From an uncultured Lachnospiraceae bacterium (lineage in GTDB: Bacteria > Bacillota > Clostridia > Lachnospirales > Lachnospiraceae), in the NCBI GenBank assembly GCA_947600145.1, contig CANQGA010000002.1:1-59109 (forward strand): a stretch of DNA of 59,109 bases, written 5' to 3'. The notes under the pieces were generated by a model. The model was not told the origin of the DNA and searched no databases. It saw nothing but the letters and a program-made list of their open reading frames with translations. Positions 25,820 through 34,570 of this stretch are shown here, piece by piece; the stretch's first letter is position 1, and each line of letters starts with the position of its first letter. The position numbers and the translations under genes were made by a program.

Positions 25820-26752
25820 GTGACTTTGAAGGAAACGCTTGATTATGAGATCGCCTGGCAGGAGAGGATCGCCGCCATTCCCGGGGAGAAGATGAAAGCT
25901 TACCTTGAGCGGGAATTTACAAAGCTCCCGATCCTGACGCAGGCCATGCTGGAACCTGATCTCCCGTGGGAGTTCCGGCCGGAGTCTCTGGAGATCGACA
26001 GCTATACTGCGAACCAGATTTTCTGTTTTCTGGGTTATCCGGCTAAGAAATACGGCGGCAACTGCCAGGCCCTGGCCGATCGGTACGGCGAGAACCATCA
26101 GGAGGCTTGGCGGTTGTATCAGGCGCATAAAATACGCATTGCGGAGGTCAAAAAAGAGGGCGAAGATGCGCAAAAGGCTGCCTCTGAGGAATACATGGCG
26201 CATTATCGGACCCTGACGGAAGAACAGCGCCCGATCGCGAATTACGCGATGGCCAGGCAGGTTTCGCCCGGGAGCACGAGCGGATTCCATTTCAGGCCGT
26301 CTTCTCCGTCTGTATGGCCTTTCAGCTATTATAGCTGGGCGGACACGAAGCCGGTGCCGGGCGTAGCTTTTTCCATAGGCCGTGCCTGCTTTGCCGGAAG
26401 GGATCCGTTATTGTTTTATGCTTTAAATGACTACGAGAAGATTTCCAGAGGCACGCCGCTGGAAAAGGCCGTTTTCCAGACGGGAGACGGGTGGCTTCAA
26501 AAGGTATATCCGACCATCGAAGGATATTCCAGCGGGATTCGGACGGTGGGCTTTTTGGGAGGTATCATCCTGTTCCGGCTGGATGAGGAGAAGATTCGCA
26601 GGCTCGACATCTTTTACAGCGTGCCGAAGGAGGAGAAACAGGAGGATTATATTTTTACTTGGCCGGGGGCTGGGGAGTTTTCGTGTATACTGGGGGAGAT
26701 TGTTGACGGTAAACTGATCCCTCTGTATCTTGATGATTTTGTCATGAAATGA
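25820..26752 (+). CDS. Unknown protein downstream of the vWA gene
   Basis: A protein of about 310 residues with no recognised family. The middle contains an Ala/Glu-rich helical stretch and then an aromatic-rich segment (SSPSVWPFSYYSWADTK). The C-terminal third has alternating strands (TVGFLGGIILFRLDEE, then FSCILGEIVDGKLIPLYL). I chose GTG 25820, which has AGAAAGGAG about 10 bases upstream; ATG 25763 in the same frame is possible but lacks a clear ribosome binding site. It follows the vWA gene closely and may belong to the same transcript. Confidence 0.6.
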   Translation: MTLKETLDYEIAWQERIAAIPGEKMKAYLEREFTKLPILTQAMLEPDLPWEFRPESLEIDSYTANQIFCFLGYPAKKYGGNCQALADRYGENHQEAWRLYQAHKIRIAEVKKEGEDAQKAASEEYMAHYRTLTEEQRPIANYAMARQVSPGSTSGFHFRPSSPSVWPFSYYSWADTKPVPGVAFSIGRACFAGRDPLLFYALNDYEKISRGTPLEKAVFQTGDGWLQKVYPTIEGYSSGIRTVGFLGGIILFRLDEEKIRRLDIFYSVPKEEKQEDYIFTWPGAGEFSCILGEIVDGKLIPLYLDDFVMK

Positions 26753-26811
26753 TATCCGGGTCAACATACCTTTTGATCTCGATATCATAAAACAGAGAGG
26801 GGGTTCGTCCG

Positions 26812-28335
26812 GTGTGGCAATGGCAGTTTAAGAGTCTGGCAGAGCGTGCCGGCATGGGGGATATAAAGGCCATGTTGCGGCTCGGGGAATCGTTCCGGGG
26901 AGAGCTTCCTGCGGCCTATCTGCGTCTGGAGGCGGAGTGGGAAGAAAATCCCGGGCAGAAAGAGGACGAACTGGCGGATTATCTCGAAAACCACGGGGCG
27001 GATGCGTTTAACGCGCGCGCGGGGATCCTGTGGTATCTGCGCGCGGCGGCCTATGGAAGCGCCCCGGCAGAGGAGATCGCGGCGGGGCATCCCGGATGGG
27101 GAAGGCTTTCGCTGCTTCCGGAGAAGTTTTTCATCCCCGGACAGGATTTCCGTGTCAGTATCCGGGGAAGCGAGTTAAGGAAGGCCGGCCTGCTGAATAT
27201 GAAGGCGGAACAGGAGTATTCGATCCGTTCGCTGGATGAGGACGGCATCTTTTATGCGGAGACCTATCATGGTTATGAGGGGCCGGATGAGGACGGTTTC
27301 GGGATGGAAGAACTCTATGATTTTTACGCGTTTGACGAATTCTTCAACTGCCTCGGCTGCCTGAAGGGATACTCGAATCTGGACTATCGGAACAATGAAG
27401 AGCGTTTTCTGCGCGAAATCCGGACAGCCGGGGAGAACTACCGGCGTCAGCGGGAAGAATACTGGAGGAGCACAAAAGCGGGGAGCGATTCCGAACGCTG
27501 CAAATGGCTTCTTGCCGGGCATAAAGTCGTCACGATCCGAAACGGCGTGCTGGTTTCCTTCAGGGAAGACGGGCCGGGCTATACGATCCCGGAGCAGGTG
27601 TCCGCGATCGGCGCGAACGCATTTTCCGGCAATGATACGCTTGAGGAGATTCTTGTTCCGGCTCAGGTCGGAAGCATCGCCGGTTTCGCGTTCAGCTCCT
27701 GCAAAAGTCTGCGGAAACTCATTCTGCCGGACCATCTGACCGCGCTGGGAAGCGGGCTTTGCATGGACTGCCGCCGGCTCGAGGAGATCCATCTGCCGGA
27801 GATGCTTGAGGAGATTCCCGCCCGTATGTTCCAGTTCGGGAGTGCGTTAAAGCGGATCCGGCTGCCGGAGGGGCTGAAGCGGATCGGGGACGAGGCGTTT
27901 TCCTACAGCGGGCTGCAGGAGATCACATTGCCGGATGGGGCCGCGCTGGGCAGGAAAGCATTTGCGGGTTCTGAGCTGCGCGCGATCCGCATCCCCGGGA
28001 ATGCGAAGCTGGGCGAGGCGGCATTCTGGTTCTGTCAGGAGCTTGAGGAGGCCGTGCTTGAGGAAGGGATCACCGGGCTTCCCGGCAAGATTTTTGCAAA
28101 CTGCAGCAGACTGCAATCCGTACGCCTGCCGGCGTCGCTTCGGGTGATCGGAAGCTGCGCGCTGGACAGCAGGAGCTTAAAGAGGGTTGAGATCCCGGAA
28201 CAAGTGCAGGAGATCGCATACGGCGCATTTTCCGGGAACACGGTCCTGTATGGGAAGGCGGGAACAGCGGCGGAACGCTATGCCGCGGAAAACGGCCTGC
28301 GGTTCGTGAATAATGCTTCGGCCGGCCGCGGATGA
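26812..28335 (+). CDS. BspA-type leucine-rich repeat protein
   Basis: A 507-residue protein. Residues 15-80 have a Sel1-like start (GDIKAMLRLGESF). The C-terminal half, about 255-495, carries repeated BspA-type LRR units of roughly 23 residues with the core I-x-x-x-A-F-x-x-C-x-x-L-x-x-I-x-L-P: ANAFSGNDTLEEILVP, FAFSSCKSLRKLILP and others. There is no signal peptide, so it probably stays in the cytoplasm, unlike surface BspA proteins. The start is GTG 26812 with GAGAGGGGG upstream. It may recognise proteins for the nearby system; this is inference from repeats and location. Confidence 0.8.
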   Translation: MWQWQFKSLAERAGMGDIKAMLRLGESFRGELPAAYLRLEAEWEENPGQKEDELADYLENHGADAFNARAGILWYLRAAAYGSAPAEEIAAGHPGWGRLSLLPEKFFIPGQDFRVSIRGSELRKAGLLNMKAEQEYSIRSLDEDGIFYAETYHGYEGPDEDGFGMEELYDFYAFDEFFNCLGCLKGYSNLDYRNNEERFLREIRTAGENYRRQREEYWRSTKAGSDSERCKWLLAGHKVVTIRNGVLVSFREDGPGYTIPEQVSAIGANAFSGNDTLEEILVPAQVGSIAGFAFSSCKSLRKLILPDHLTALGSGLCMDCRRLEEIHLPEMLEEIPARMFQFGSALKRIRLPEGLKRIGDEAFSYSGLQEITLPDGAALGRKAFAGSELRAIRIPGNAKLGEAAFWFCQELEEAVLEEGITGLPGKIFANCSRLQSVRLPASLRVIGSCALDSRSLKRVEIPEQVQEIAYGAFSGNTVLYGKAGTAAERYAAENGLRFVNNASAGRG

Positions 28336-28407
28336 GAAGAAATCCATACTTGGGGCTGACTTGGTTATGAAGCGAAGAGAAGGGAAGAGAAGAGGCGGAA
28401 ACGCAGC

Positions 28408-29109
28408 GTGAGCAGTCTGGACGAGCGATATGATAAAATGACCGCGGCGGCCTGGATTCTGGGCCATGCGCGCGGTACCGGCGTGCCGGAACTTCCGGCT
28501 GCAGTCAGGGACAAAACGGCCGGTGAATGTTCGGGGGAGGAGATCGACCGGATTTTTGCCGCGGGGCAGGCGGCGGGTCTGAAGCTGTATCCGTTTAAGG
28601 CGGGCGTGCAGGTTCTGGCGCGCACACGCCGGACTATGGGCTTTCTGCGGTCCGTTCCCTTTGAGACGATGCTGGACGTGGGCAGCGGGCGCGGCGTATT
28701 CCTGATTCCGTTCATGAAGGAGTTTCCATGGGTGCGCGTGACGTCCCTCGACCTCCTTGAAAAGCGGGTGACATTCTTAAATGAGCTGGCGGACGGCGGC
28801 TTCGGACAGCTTCGCGCGCTGCAGAAGGACATCTGTGAGCAGCCGTTTGCGGACGGCAGCTTCGACGTGGTCACGATGCTGGAGGTGCTGGAACATATCC
28901 CGGATGCGGAGAGGGCGGTGAAGGCGGCCGTACGTATGGCGAAGCGGTATGTTGTCGTCACCGTTCCGTCGAAACCGGACGATAACCCGGAGCATATCCA
29001 TCTGCTGACGAAGGAGAAGCTGACGCGGATGTTTTATGACGCGGGATGGACGCGGCTGCATTTTGACGGCGTGGAGGGACATCTGTTTCTGGTGGCGGCT
29101 GCGTGTTAA
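28408..29109 (+). CDS. Class I SAM-dependent methyltransferase
   Basis: A 233-residue methyltransferase. Motif I is LDVGSGRG at 89-96, followed by the acidic motif II in SLDLLEKR and a motif IV/V-like FDVVTMLEVLEH. The N-terminal 80 residues form a helical cap. E159, E162 and H163 (ExxEH) with H196/H198 recall the metal ligands of Hen1 RNA 2'-O-methyltransferases, but ExxEH is also common in general methyltransferases, so this is not proof. The start is GTG 28408. It ends 47 bases before the RNA ligase gene and may be in one operon with the RNA-repair pair. Confidence 0.8.
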   Translation: MSSLDERYDKMTAAAWILGHARGTGVPELPAAVRDKTAGECSGEEIDRIFAAGQAAGLKLYPFKAGVQVLARTRRTMGFLRSVPFETMLDVGSGRGVFLIPFMKEFPWVRVTSLDLLEKRVTFLNELADGGFGQLRALQKDICEQPFADGSFDVVTMLEVLEHIPDAERAVKAAVRMAKRYVVVTVPSKPDDNPEHIHLLTKEKLTRMFYDAGWTRLHFDGVEGHLFLVAAAC

Positions 29110-29156
29110 GCCGCGGTCTGCGGCTGCCGTGAATGAACGGTAAGAGGTGAGTGAAA

Positions 29157-29951
29157 ATGAATCCGTTTGCGATACGCAAATACCCCCGGACGCCGCATCT
29201 TGAGGGCTCCCGCCTTCAGCCCGGTGACGAGGATCTGAGTCAGATTCCGTTTGAGGCGGTCCGCGGGAGACATCTGGTTGTCGAGGAGAAATGCGACGGC
29301 GCGAATTCCGCCATTTCCTTCGACGCAGACGGCGGGCTTCTGCTGCAGAGCCGCGGGCATTATCTGACGGGCGGGGAGCGGGAGCGCCATTACAGCCTGA
29401 TGAAGCAGTGGGCCACGGTTCACCGTGACGCTTTTTATGAGCTTCTCGGGACACGGTATATCATGTACGGCGAATGGCTCTACGCGAAGCACACGGTATT
29501 CTACGACGCGCTGCCGCATTATTTCCTGGAATTCGATATTCTGGACCGTGAGACGGGGATTTTTCTGGACACGCCGACCAGACAGCGGATGCTTGCGGGC
29601 TTTCCGGCCGTGTCCGTTCCGGTGTTGGGCGAAGGCCGGTATGAAAGCAGAGAACAGCTGCTTAAACTTCTGGGGCAGTCCCGGTATGTGACCGGAAACC
29701 AGAGACAGAGCTTGTATGAGGCGGCCGTAAAGCTGGGTCTGGATCCGGAGAGAGCCTGCGCGGAGACGGAGCTTTCCGGGATGATGGAGGGGCTTTATAT
29801 CAAGGTTGAAGAAGACGGGCAGGTGGCTGAGCGGATGAAATTCGTGCGGGCCGCTTTTTTGCAGTGCGTGGATTTCTCGGAGACCCACTGGCTCGATAAG
29901 CCGATTATTCCCAATCAGCTCGACGGCCCGGTGGAGCGGTTGTTCGCATGA
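29157..29951 (+). CDS. ATP-dependent RNA ligase
   Basis: A 264-residue ligase of the nucleotidyltransferase superfamily. Motif I is EKCDG with the AMP-accepting Lys45, motif III is YGEWLY, motif IV is EGLYIK and motif V is ERMKFVR. These are the positions used for self-adenylylation, RNA adenylylation and sealing of 3'-OH and 5'-phosphate ends. I prefer ATG 29157, 6 bases after AGAGGTGA; GTG 29151 is too close to that site. The HD-Pnk gene starts 16 bases after its stop, so healing and sealing enzymes are encoded together. Confidence 0.85.
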   Translation: MNPFAIRKYPRTPHLEGSRLQPGDEDLSQIPFEAVRGRHLVVEEKCDGANSAISFDADGGLLLQSRGHYLTGGERERHYSLMKQWATVHRDAFYELLGTRYIMYGEWLYAKHTVFYDALPHYFLEFDILDRETGIFLDTPTRQRMLAGFPAVSVPVLGEGRYESREQLLKLLGQSRYVTGNQRQSLYEAAVKLGLDPERACAETELSGMMEGLYIKVEEDGQVAERMKFVRAAFLQCVDFSETHWLDKPIIPNQLDGPVERLFA

Positions 29952-29967
29952 GACGGGAGGCAGGCAG

Positions 29968-31152
29968 ATGAAAGACGCGGCACCGGATTTTATCCGGGAA
30001 TTTCAGGAATGTGTTCCGAACGGCCCGACGGATGAAATTGACTGGGACAGAATCGGGCGGCTGCTCGCCCCGGCCGGCTTTACGGCGATGAAAGAGACGC
30101 CGCAGAATCCGGTTTTCCATGGCGAGGGCGACGTATACAGGCATACGCAGCTGGTCTGCCGGAAACTGCTTTTAAATCCGGGATTTTTCGGGCTTTCCTC
30201 CGGACGGAGAACGGCGCTTTTTCTGGCTGCGCTTCTTCATGATATCGGGAAGACGAAGACGACCCGCTGTGAAGGCGGCGTCTGGACTTCTCCGAATCAT
30301 TCTGCGGCCGGCAGCCGGATCGTAAGGACGTTTCTGTGGCGGGACTGCGCGCTTTGCGGGACACCCGGTGCTATGGCGTTTCGGGAGGCGGTCTGCGCGC
30401 TGGTCAGATACCACATGCTGCCTGTGCATCTGGCAGAGAAAGAGGATGCGAGACGCCGCGTCCGGGAAATAGCCTGTATCGGCGAGCTTGCTGCCGGATT
30501 TACGCCGGATCTTCTGCTTGTGCTTGCGGAAGCGGACGTGAAGGGCCGGATCGCCGGCGATACCGCGGATCTTCTGGAACGGGTGCAGCTGGCGGGAATT
30601 CTTGCGGAAGAGGCCGGTTGTTTGGACCAGCCGTACCGTTTCGGCGACGCGTTTACAAAACGCGCATATCTGTCCGGCCGGAATGTGGATCCGGATCAGA
30701 AACTCTTTGACGCGTCCTGGGGCGAGGTGGTCATGCTGTCCGGCCTTCCGGGTACCGGCAAGGATACCTGGATCCGGGAGAACCTGCCGGGAATGCCCGT
30801 TGTTTCTTTGGATGAGATCAGAAAAACAAGAGGGATCGGACCGGCGGACAATCAGGGCGAAGTCGTTTGGGCGGCGCAGGAAGCGGCTAAGGCGTATCTC
30901 CGGAAAAAGCAGCCGTTTGTCTGGAATGCCACCGATACCGGGAGGGATACCAGGCAGAAACTGGTAACCCTTTTTGAACGGTACGGCGCGCGGGTGCGGA
31001 TCATTTATCTGGAAACCGGTTTGAACGAGCGTATCCGCCGGAACGCGGGCCGGCCGGAACCGGTTCCGGAGGCTGCGGTCGGGCGGATGCTGGAACGGAC
31101 GGTTCCGCCCATGCCGGACGAGGCGCAGACGGTGGAGTGGGTTTGTGTGTAG
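29968..31152 (+). CDS. HD-Pnk: HD-domain phosphoesterase fused to P-loop polynucleotide kinase
   Basis: A 394-residue fusion. The HD domain at about 45-200 contains YRHTQ (His59), ALLHDIGK (His91-Asp92) and a further conserved RYH segment, the metal site of HD phosphohydrolases. The C-terminal kinase domain has a P-loop GLPGTGKDT at 259-267, a late NATDTGRDTR segment and an Arg-rich lid. The layout matches HD-Pnk enzymes such as that of Runella slithyformis, which remove 2',3'-phosphates and phosphorylate 5'-OH ends. With the ligase upstream it can complete RNA end healing and sealing. AGGCAG lies before the ATG, so the ribosome binding site is modest. Confidence 0.82.
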   Translation: MKDAAPDFIREFQECVPNGPTDEIDWDRIGRLLAPAGFTAMKETPQNPVFHGEGDVYRHTQLVCRKLLLNPGFFGLSSGRRTALFLAALLHDIGKTKTTRCEGGVWTSPNHSAAGSRIVRTFLWRDCALCGTPGAMAFREAVCALVRYHMLPVHLAEKEDARRRVREIACIGELAAGFTPDLLLVLAEADVKGRIAGDTADLLERVQLAGILAEEAGCLDQPYRFGDAFTKRAYLSGRNVDPDQKLFDASWGEVVMLSGLPGTGKDTWIRENLPGMPVVSLDEIRKTRGIGPADNQGEVVWAAQEAAKAYLRKKQPFVWNATDTGRDTRQKLVTLFERYGARVRIIYLETGLNERIRRNAGRPEPVPEAAVGRMLERTVPPMPDEAQTVEWVCV

Positions 31153-31343
31153 GGGATGCGTGCGGAATCTGATTTTTCTGAGAATGACCGCGAAACCGTC
31201 CGGTGTAAGTATGAGTCCGCCCCAAAACGGGTATTCTAATCCTGCAAACGTGATGATGGCTGCCGCGGAAAAGCGAAATCTCCGGCGGAGATGAAGACAA
31301 TTCCCGGGCGGCCTGTCATGAATCCATGCAGGAGGACTTTACC

Positions 31344-31658
31344 ATGACGAAACTGGAATGCAGCGTAACAAACTGCCTGCACAACGCGGAGAACCGCTGC
31401 TGTAAGCAGGCGATCATCGTGGACGGAAGCGAGGCCAGGGAGAACTACGAGACCTGTTGCGGAAGCTTCGACCAGAGCGGCGACGGTTCCTTCAAAAACC
31501 TGTTCAAGACGCCGGAGAACCGTCTTGAGATCGACTGCGAGGCCGTCAACTGTGTCTATAACCGGGAGCGCCGCTGCGAGGCGGAACGGATCGGGATCGT
31601 GGGAGACGGGGCTTCTGAATCCGGCCAGACCGAGTGCGCCACCTTTCTGATGAGATAG
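31344..31658 (+). CDS. DUF1540 protein with two Cys-rich repeats
   Basis: A 104-residue protein with two copies of the DUF1540 domain. Each has the pattern C-x3-x-C-xn-C: ECSVTNCLHNAENRC at the start and DCEAVNCVYNRERRC in the second half, each with a later Cys near a strand (TCCGSF, TECATFL). These suggest metal binding. The family is common in Clostridia and is of unknown function. ATG 31344 has AGGAGG 10 bases upstream; the in-frame ATG at 31326 lies before that site. Confidence 0.85.
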   Translation: MTKLECSVTNCLHNAENRCCKQAIIVDGSEARENYETCCGSFDQSGDGSFKNLFKTPENRLEIDCEAVNCVYNRERRCEAERIGIVGDGASESGQTECATFLMR

Positions 31659-31795
31659 GACGGCCGCGCGGAAGGCAGCCGGAAGCGCAGGCGTGGAAGG
31701 ACCGTGGTGAGCGAAGCACAGCGCAGGGAGCCGGAGCGAGCGGTAAGCAGGATTATCGCCCGTTCCGGCATCCGGTACATTTCTGAAAAAAACAG

Positions 31796-31824
31796 TTGAC
31801 ATTTCTCTCCGGACATAGTATAGT
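31796..31824 (+). promoter_or_regulatory. Promoter of infC-rpmI-rplT
   Basis: Consensus TTGACA (31796-31801) and TATAGT (31819-31824), spaced by 17 bases, about 195 bases upstream of the infC start. Confidence 0.85.
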
Positions 31825-31830
31825 TACAAA

Positions 31831-31976
31831 GGTTATGAAAATAACCGCACAGGAAAGCAGGTATCCACCTCACCTCGGCACGAGCAAGTGACCCTGGTTT
31901 ATATCGATGAAGCGTGAGTCATTTTCATGCGATTCATTTGTCGGGCGGATAGTGTGTGCTATCTGCTTTTTGTTTT
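31831..31976 (+). promoter_or_regulatory. infC-rpmI-rplT leader with attenuator (L20-leader-like)
   Basis: After the promoter comes a small hairpin (GGTTAT GAAA ATAACC, 31831-31846), a structured stretch, and then a terminator hairpin (31945-31952 with 31959-31966, one G-U pair) followed by TTTTTGTTTT. The terminator stands about 45 bases before infC. In Firmicutes such leaders bind L20 and stop transcription when L20 is in excess. The position and layout fit; the L20-binding fold itself was not modelled. Confidence 0.75.
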
Positions 31977-32018
31977 GCAAGATGCGTTTTCCGGAAAAGA
32001 TTTTGGAGGTGAACAACA

Positions 32019-32525
32019 ATTAGCGAGTTAATGATTAACGAACAGATCAGAGACAGGGAGATCCGTCTGATCGGTGAGAATGGGGAGCAGCTTGGAATCA
32101 TGTCCCCCAGGGAAGCGCTGCAGCTGGCCCATGAGGCTGAGCTGGATCTGGTGAAGATCGCTCCCGGAGCGAAGCCGCCGGTCTGCAAGATCATCGATTA
32201 CGGCAAGTACCGTTACGAGCAGGCCCGCAAGGAAAAGGAAGCGAAGAAGAAGCAGCGTATTATCGAAGTGAAAGAAGTGCGTCTGTCGCCGAATATCGAT
32301 ACCAACGACCTGAACACGAAGGTCGGCGCCGCCAGAAAGTTTCTGGAGAAGGGCGATAAGGTAAAGGTGACGCTGCGTTTCCGCGGCCGCGAGATGGCCC
32401 ATATGGCACAGTCCAAACATATTCTGGACGATTTCGCTCAGGCTCTTTCCGACATCGCGATCATTGACAAGCCGTCCAAAGTGGAAGGAAGAAGCATGGT
32501 GATGTTTTTAACTGCAAAACGTTAG
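32019..32525 (+). CDS. infC: Translation initiation factor IF-3, AUU start
   Basis: A 168-residue IF-3, which prevents premature 50S joining and checks the start codon. The N-domain (INEQIRDREIRLIG) and the C-domain after a Lys-rich linker are normal, including VTLRFRGREMAH. The start is most likely ATT at 32019: GGAGGTGA lies 6 bases upstream, and the first ATG (32031) is 18 bases away from it, too far. AUU starts are known for infC in E. coli and others, where IF-3 represses its own translation. rpmI and rplT follow. Confidence 0.93.
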   Translation: MSELMINEQIRDREIRLIGENGEQLGIMSPREALQLAHEAELDLVKIAPGAKPPVCKIIDYGKYRYEQARKEKEAKKKQRIIEVKEVRLSPNIDTNDLNTKVGAARKFLEKGDKVKVTLRFRGREMAHMAQSKHILDDFAQALSDIAIIDKPSKVEGRSMVMFLTAKR

Positions 32526-32552
32526 AATAGACAATACAAGGAGGAATCAGTT

Positions 32553-32750
32553 ATGCCTAAAATGAAGACCAGCAGAGCAGCTGCAAAGCGATTCAAAGTG
32601 ACCGGTACGGGTAAGTTAGTCAGGAACAAGGCCTACAAGTCCCACATCTTGACCAAGAAGTCCACCAAGAGAAAGAGAAATCTCAGAAAAGATATCGTGA
32701 CCGATGAGACAAACGCAAAAGTAATGAAGAAGATTTTACCGTATTTATAA
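32553..32750 (+). CDS. rpmI: 50S ribosomal protein L35
   Basis: A 65-residue, strongly basic protein with the family start [20 protein letters not shown] and a KRKRNLR segment. It lies 27 bases after infC and 31 bases before rplT, with AAGGAGGA upstream. The order infC-rpmI-rplT is the conserved bacterial operon. Confidence 0.97.
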   Translation: MPKMKTSRAAAKRFKVTGTGKLVRNKAYKSHILTKKSTKRKRNLRKDIVTDETNAKVMKKILPYL

Positions 32751-32781
32751 GATTTCTTGAGTTCAGAAGGAGGGAATATCG

Positions 32782-33138
32782 ATGGCAAGAGTAAAAGGCG
32801 GATTAAACGCTAAGAAGAAACATAATAGAGTATTGAAACTGGCAAAGGGATACAGGGGCGCGCGTTCCAAGCAGTACCGCGTGGCCAAGCAGTCCGTGAT
32901 GCGCGCTCTGGCAGCGTCCTATGCGGGCCGCAAGCAGAGAAAGAGAGACTTCAGAAGCCTGTGGATCGCCCGCATCAACGCGGCGGCGCGTCTGAACGGC
33001 CTGTCCTACAGCAAGTTCATCTACGGCCTTAAGCAGGCCGGCGTGGAGATGAACCGCAAGGTTCTGGCCGATATGGCGGTCAGCGACGCTGAGGGCTTCG
33101 CGAAGCTGGCGGAGCTGGCGAAGAGCAAGCTGGCGTAA
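32782..33138 (+). CDS. rplT: 50S ribosomal protein L20
   Basis: A 118-residue protein of standard length. The basic N-terminal extension ([20 protein letters not shown]) and the globular C-domain ([20 protein letters not shown]) match L20, which binds 23S rRNA early in assembly. L20 is also the likely regulator of the leader at 31831-31976. AGAAGGAGGG precedes the ATG. Confidence 0.97.
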   Translation: MARVKGGLNAKKKHNRVLKLAKGYRGARSKQYRVAKQSVMRALAASYAGRKQRKRDFRSLWIARINAAARLNGLSYSKFIYGLKQAGVEMNRKVLADMAVSDAEGFAKLAELAKSKLA

Positions 33139-33210
33139 GGCTTACGTGTGAATGATCAGACAACATATACAAGAAGAGCGTCACGGGCGCTCTTCCTGCA
33201 TGGAAATACA

Positions 33211-33241
33211 GCGCGCGGGCAGGAGTGTCCGCGCGCTTTTT
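33211..33241 (+). terminator. Terminator of the infC operon
   Basis: An 8-bp GC-rich stem (33211-33218 with 33229-33236) has a 10-base loop and five T. Another hairpin without a T-run lies just before it at 33173-33195. Confidence 0.85.
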
Positions 33242-33292
33242 AGCAGTCTGTCCGGTCAGGCAGCCGCACAGCCGGAACAGGGCAAATACTGA

Positions 33293-33321
33293 TTGACAGA
33301 GAATTTGGCTTGTGTGATAAT
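33293..33321 (+). promoter_or_regulatory. Promoter of the zinc-ribbon/TPR gene
   Basis: Consensus TTGACA (33293-33298) and GATAAT (33316-33321), with 17-base spacing. Confidence 0.75.
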
Positions 33322-33354
33322 GAAGTTAGATCAGTCAAAAGAGGAGGCGGAGTT

Positions 33355-34464
33355 ATGCAGCCATTGGTGTGCGATATGTGCAGGGGAACGCTCGTCATGG
33401 ATCCCAGCGGAGAATTTGCCGTGTGCGAATACTGCGGGATGAAATACACGAAGCAGCATGTGCAGCAGAAGATCCAGGCGGTCAGAGGCACCGTGGAGGT
33501 ATTCCAGGGCGAGGCGGAGAAGGAGCGGATCCTGGCAAACGGAGAGACATTCTTAAAGCTGAAGGAGTGGGATAAGGCGCTGGAAGCGTTCAAATCGGTC
33601 ACCGAACAGTATCCGGATGAGTATAGAGGCTGGTGGGGGTTAGTTCGGATCGCGTTCCTCTTTTATGGAGGGAGCAGGGATATTGTTATTAATGCAAGTG
33701 TCGGCAACTCGCTTGCCAATATGGATATAAATCTTGAACATGCGTATAGTTTGTGTCCGGATAAAGGGATTATCACAAGTTTTCTAAAGGAGTTTTTTAG
33801 TACATACGTTTTATGTGATGCTCCTTATGGCAGTGGGGTTTGCTATATTTCTGAGAATCTTTCATGTCAGGACAATTCCGGGATTATACTTCAGGATGAG
33901 ACCTGTACTTTTCCGAAAGGGCTGCACTTTTTTACACTGAAGCTTCTGAATCCTAAGAGGATGGATTTGTGGAATAAATTGGGTTCTGAGGAAGTGATTG
34001 AGGCATGGAAAAATTACCGCGAAATGTATTTCAGGGGGTTCTGGGAAGGAGAGTTTCTATTACCATATAAGACAAGCAGGATAGTCTTTCCGGAAGCAGA
34101 GCAGGCTTTCGAATCGATCCGGCAGCAATTGAACAGTGATTTGGACATGCTTACTGAACTGATGTGCCTGTGTGGTGTTAGAGTGGAGAAGGCAGATAAG
34201 GGGGACAGAATCTATTATGATCATACAGCGATAACAGTGGGTACATTGCTGCCAAAAGTGATTGGTTTAAGAGCTGAGTCCAACGCTGGTGGATACTGGG
34301 ATAGGAATTTACTGATCCTGAGCAAACCGGTCACAGAATATATAAATGAGATCAACACCCGCCGTCAGCTTCGCCAACAGGGCCGCTGCCCGTACTGCGG
34401 CGGCGAATTTAAGGGCTGGCTCACAAAGAAATGCTCCGTATGCGGGAGAGAGAAGGACTATTAG
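33355..34464 (+). CDS. Zinc-ribbon and TPR-like protein with AT-rich middle
   Basis: A 369-residue protein. An N-terminal zinc ribbon (CDMC at residues 6-9 and CEYC at 25-28) is followed by a TPR-like helix pair at about 60-95 (FLKLKEWDKALEAFKSV). The C-terminus has a second ribbon with CPYC and CSVC. The central part, from about residue 105 to 325, is not recognised, and the DNA there is clearly richer in A and T and uses codons such as TTA, AGT and GAT more than both ends do. This suggests replacement of the middle by foreign sequence. I chose ATG 33355 with AAGAGGAGG upstream. The function is unknown. Confidence 0.75.
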   Translation: MQPLVCDMCRGTLVMDPSGEFAVCEYCGMKYTKQHVQQKIQAVRGTVEVFQGEAEKERILANGETFLKLKEWDKALEAFKSVTEQYPDEYRGWWGLVRIAFLFYGGSRDIVINASVGNSLANMDINLEHAYSLCPDKGIITSFLKEFFSTYVLCDAPYGSGVCYISENLSCQDNSGIILQDETCTFPKGLHFFTLKLLNPKRMDLWNKLGSEEVIEAWKNYREMYFRGFWEGEFLLPYKTSRIVFPEAEQAFESIRQQLNSDLDMLTELMCLCGVRVEKADKGDRIYYDHTAITVGTLLPKVIGLRAESNAGGYWDRNLLILSKPVTEYINEINTRRQLRQQGRCPYCGGEFKGWLTKKCSVCGREKDY

Positions 34465-34570
34465 ACTGAAAGAGGGCTGTTTCCCCAAAATTGGTCTCAG
34501 AATCAGTATCTCACCTAGGGCTATGGTAAATACGAGCAGGACGTCACTGGCGCCCTGCTCACATGGAAAT

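Noticed and set aside
26755-26800. GATATC-containing stretch before the BspA-type gene as a second site for the ribbon-helix-helix repressor
   Set aside because: Only parts of the repeat match and the spacing differs from that at 10285-10316.
32031-32033. ATG as the start of infC
   Set aside because: It is 18 bases from the ribosome binding site, while ATT 32019 is at the normal distance and infC is known to use AUU.
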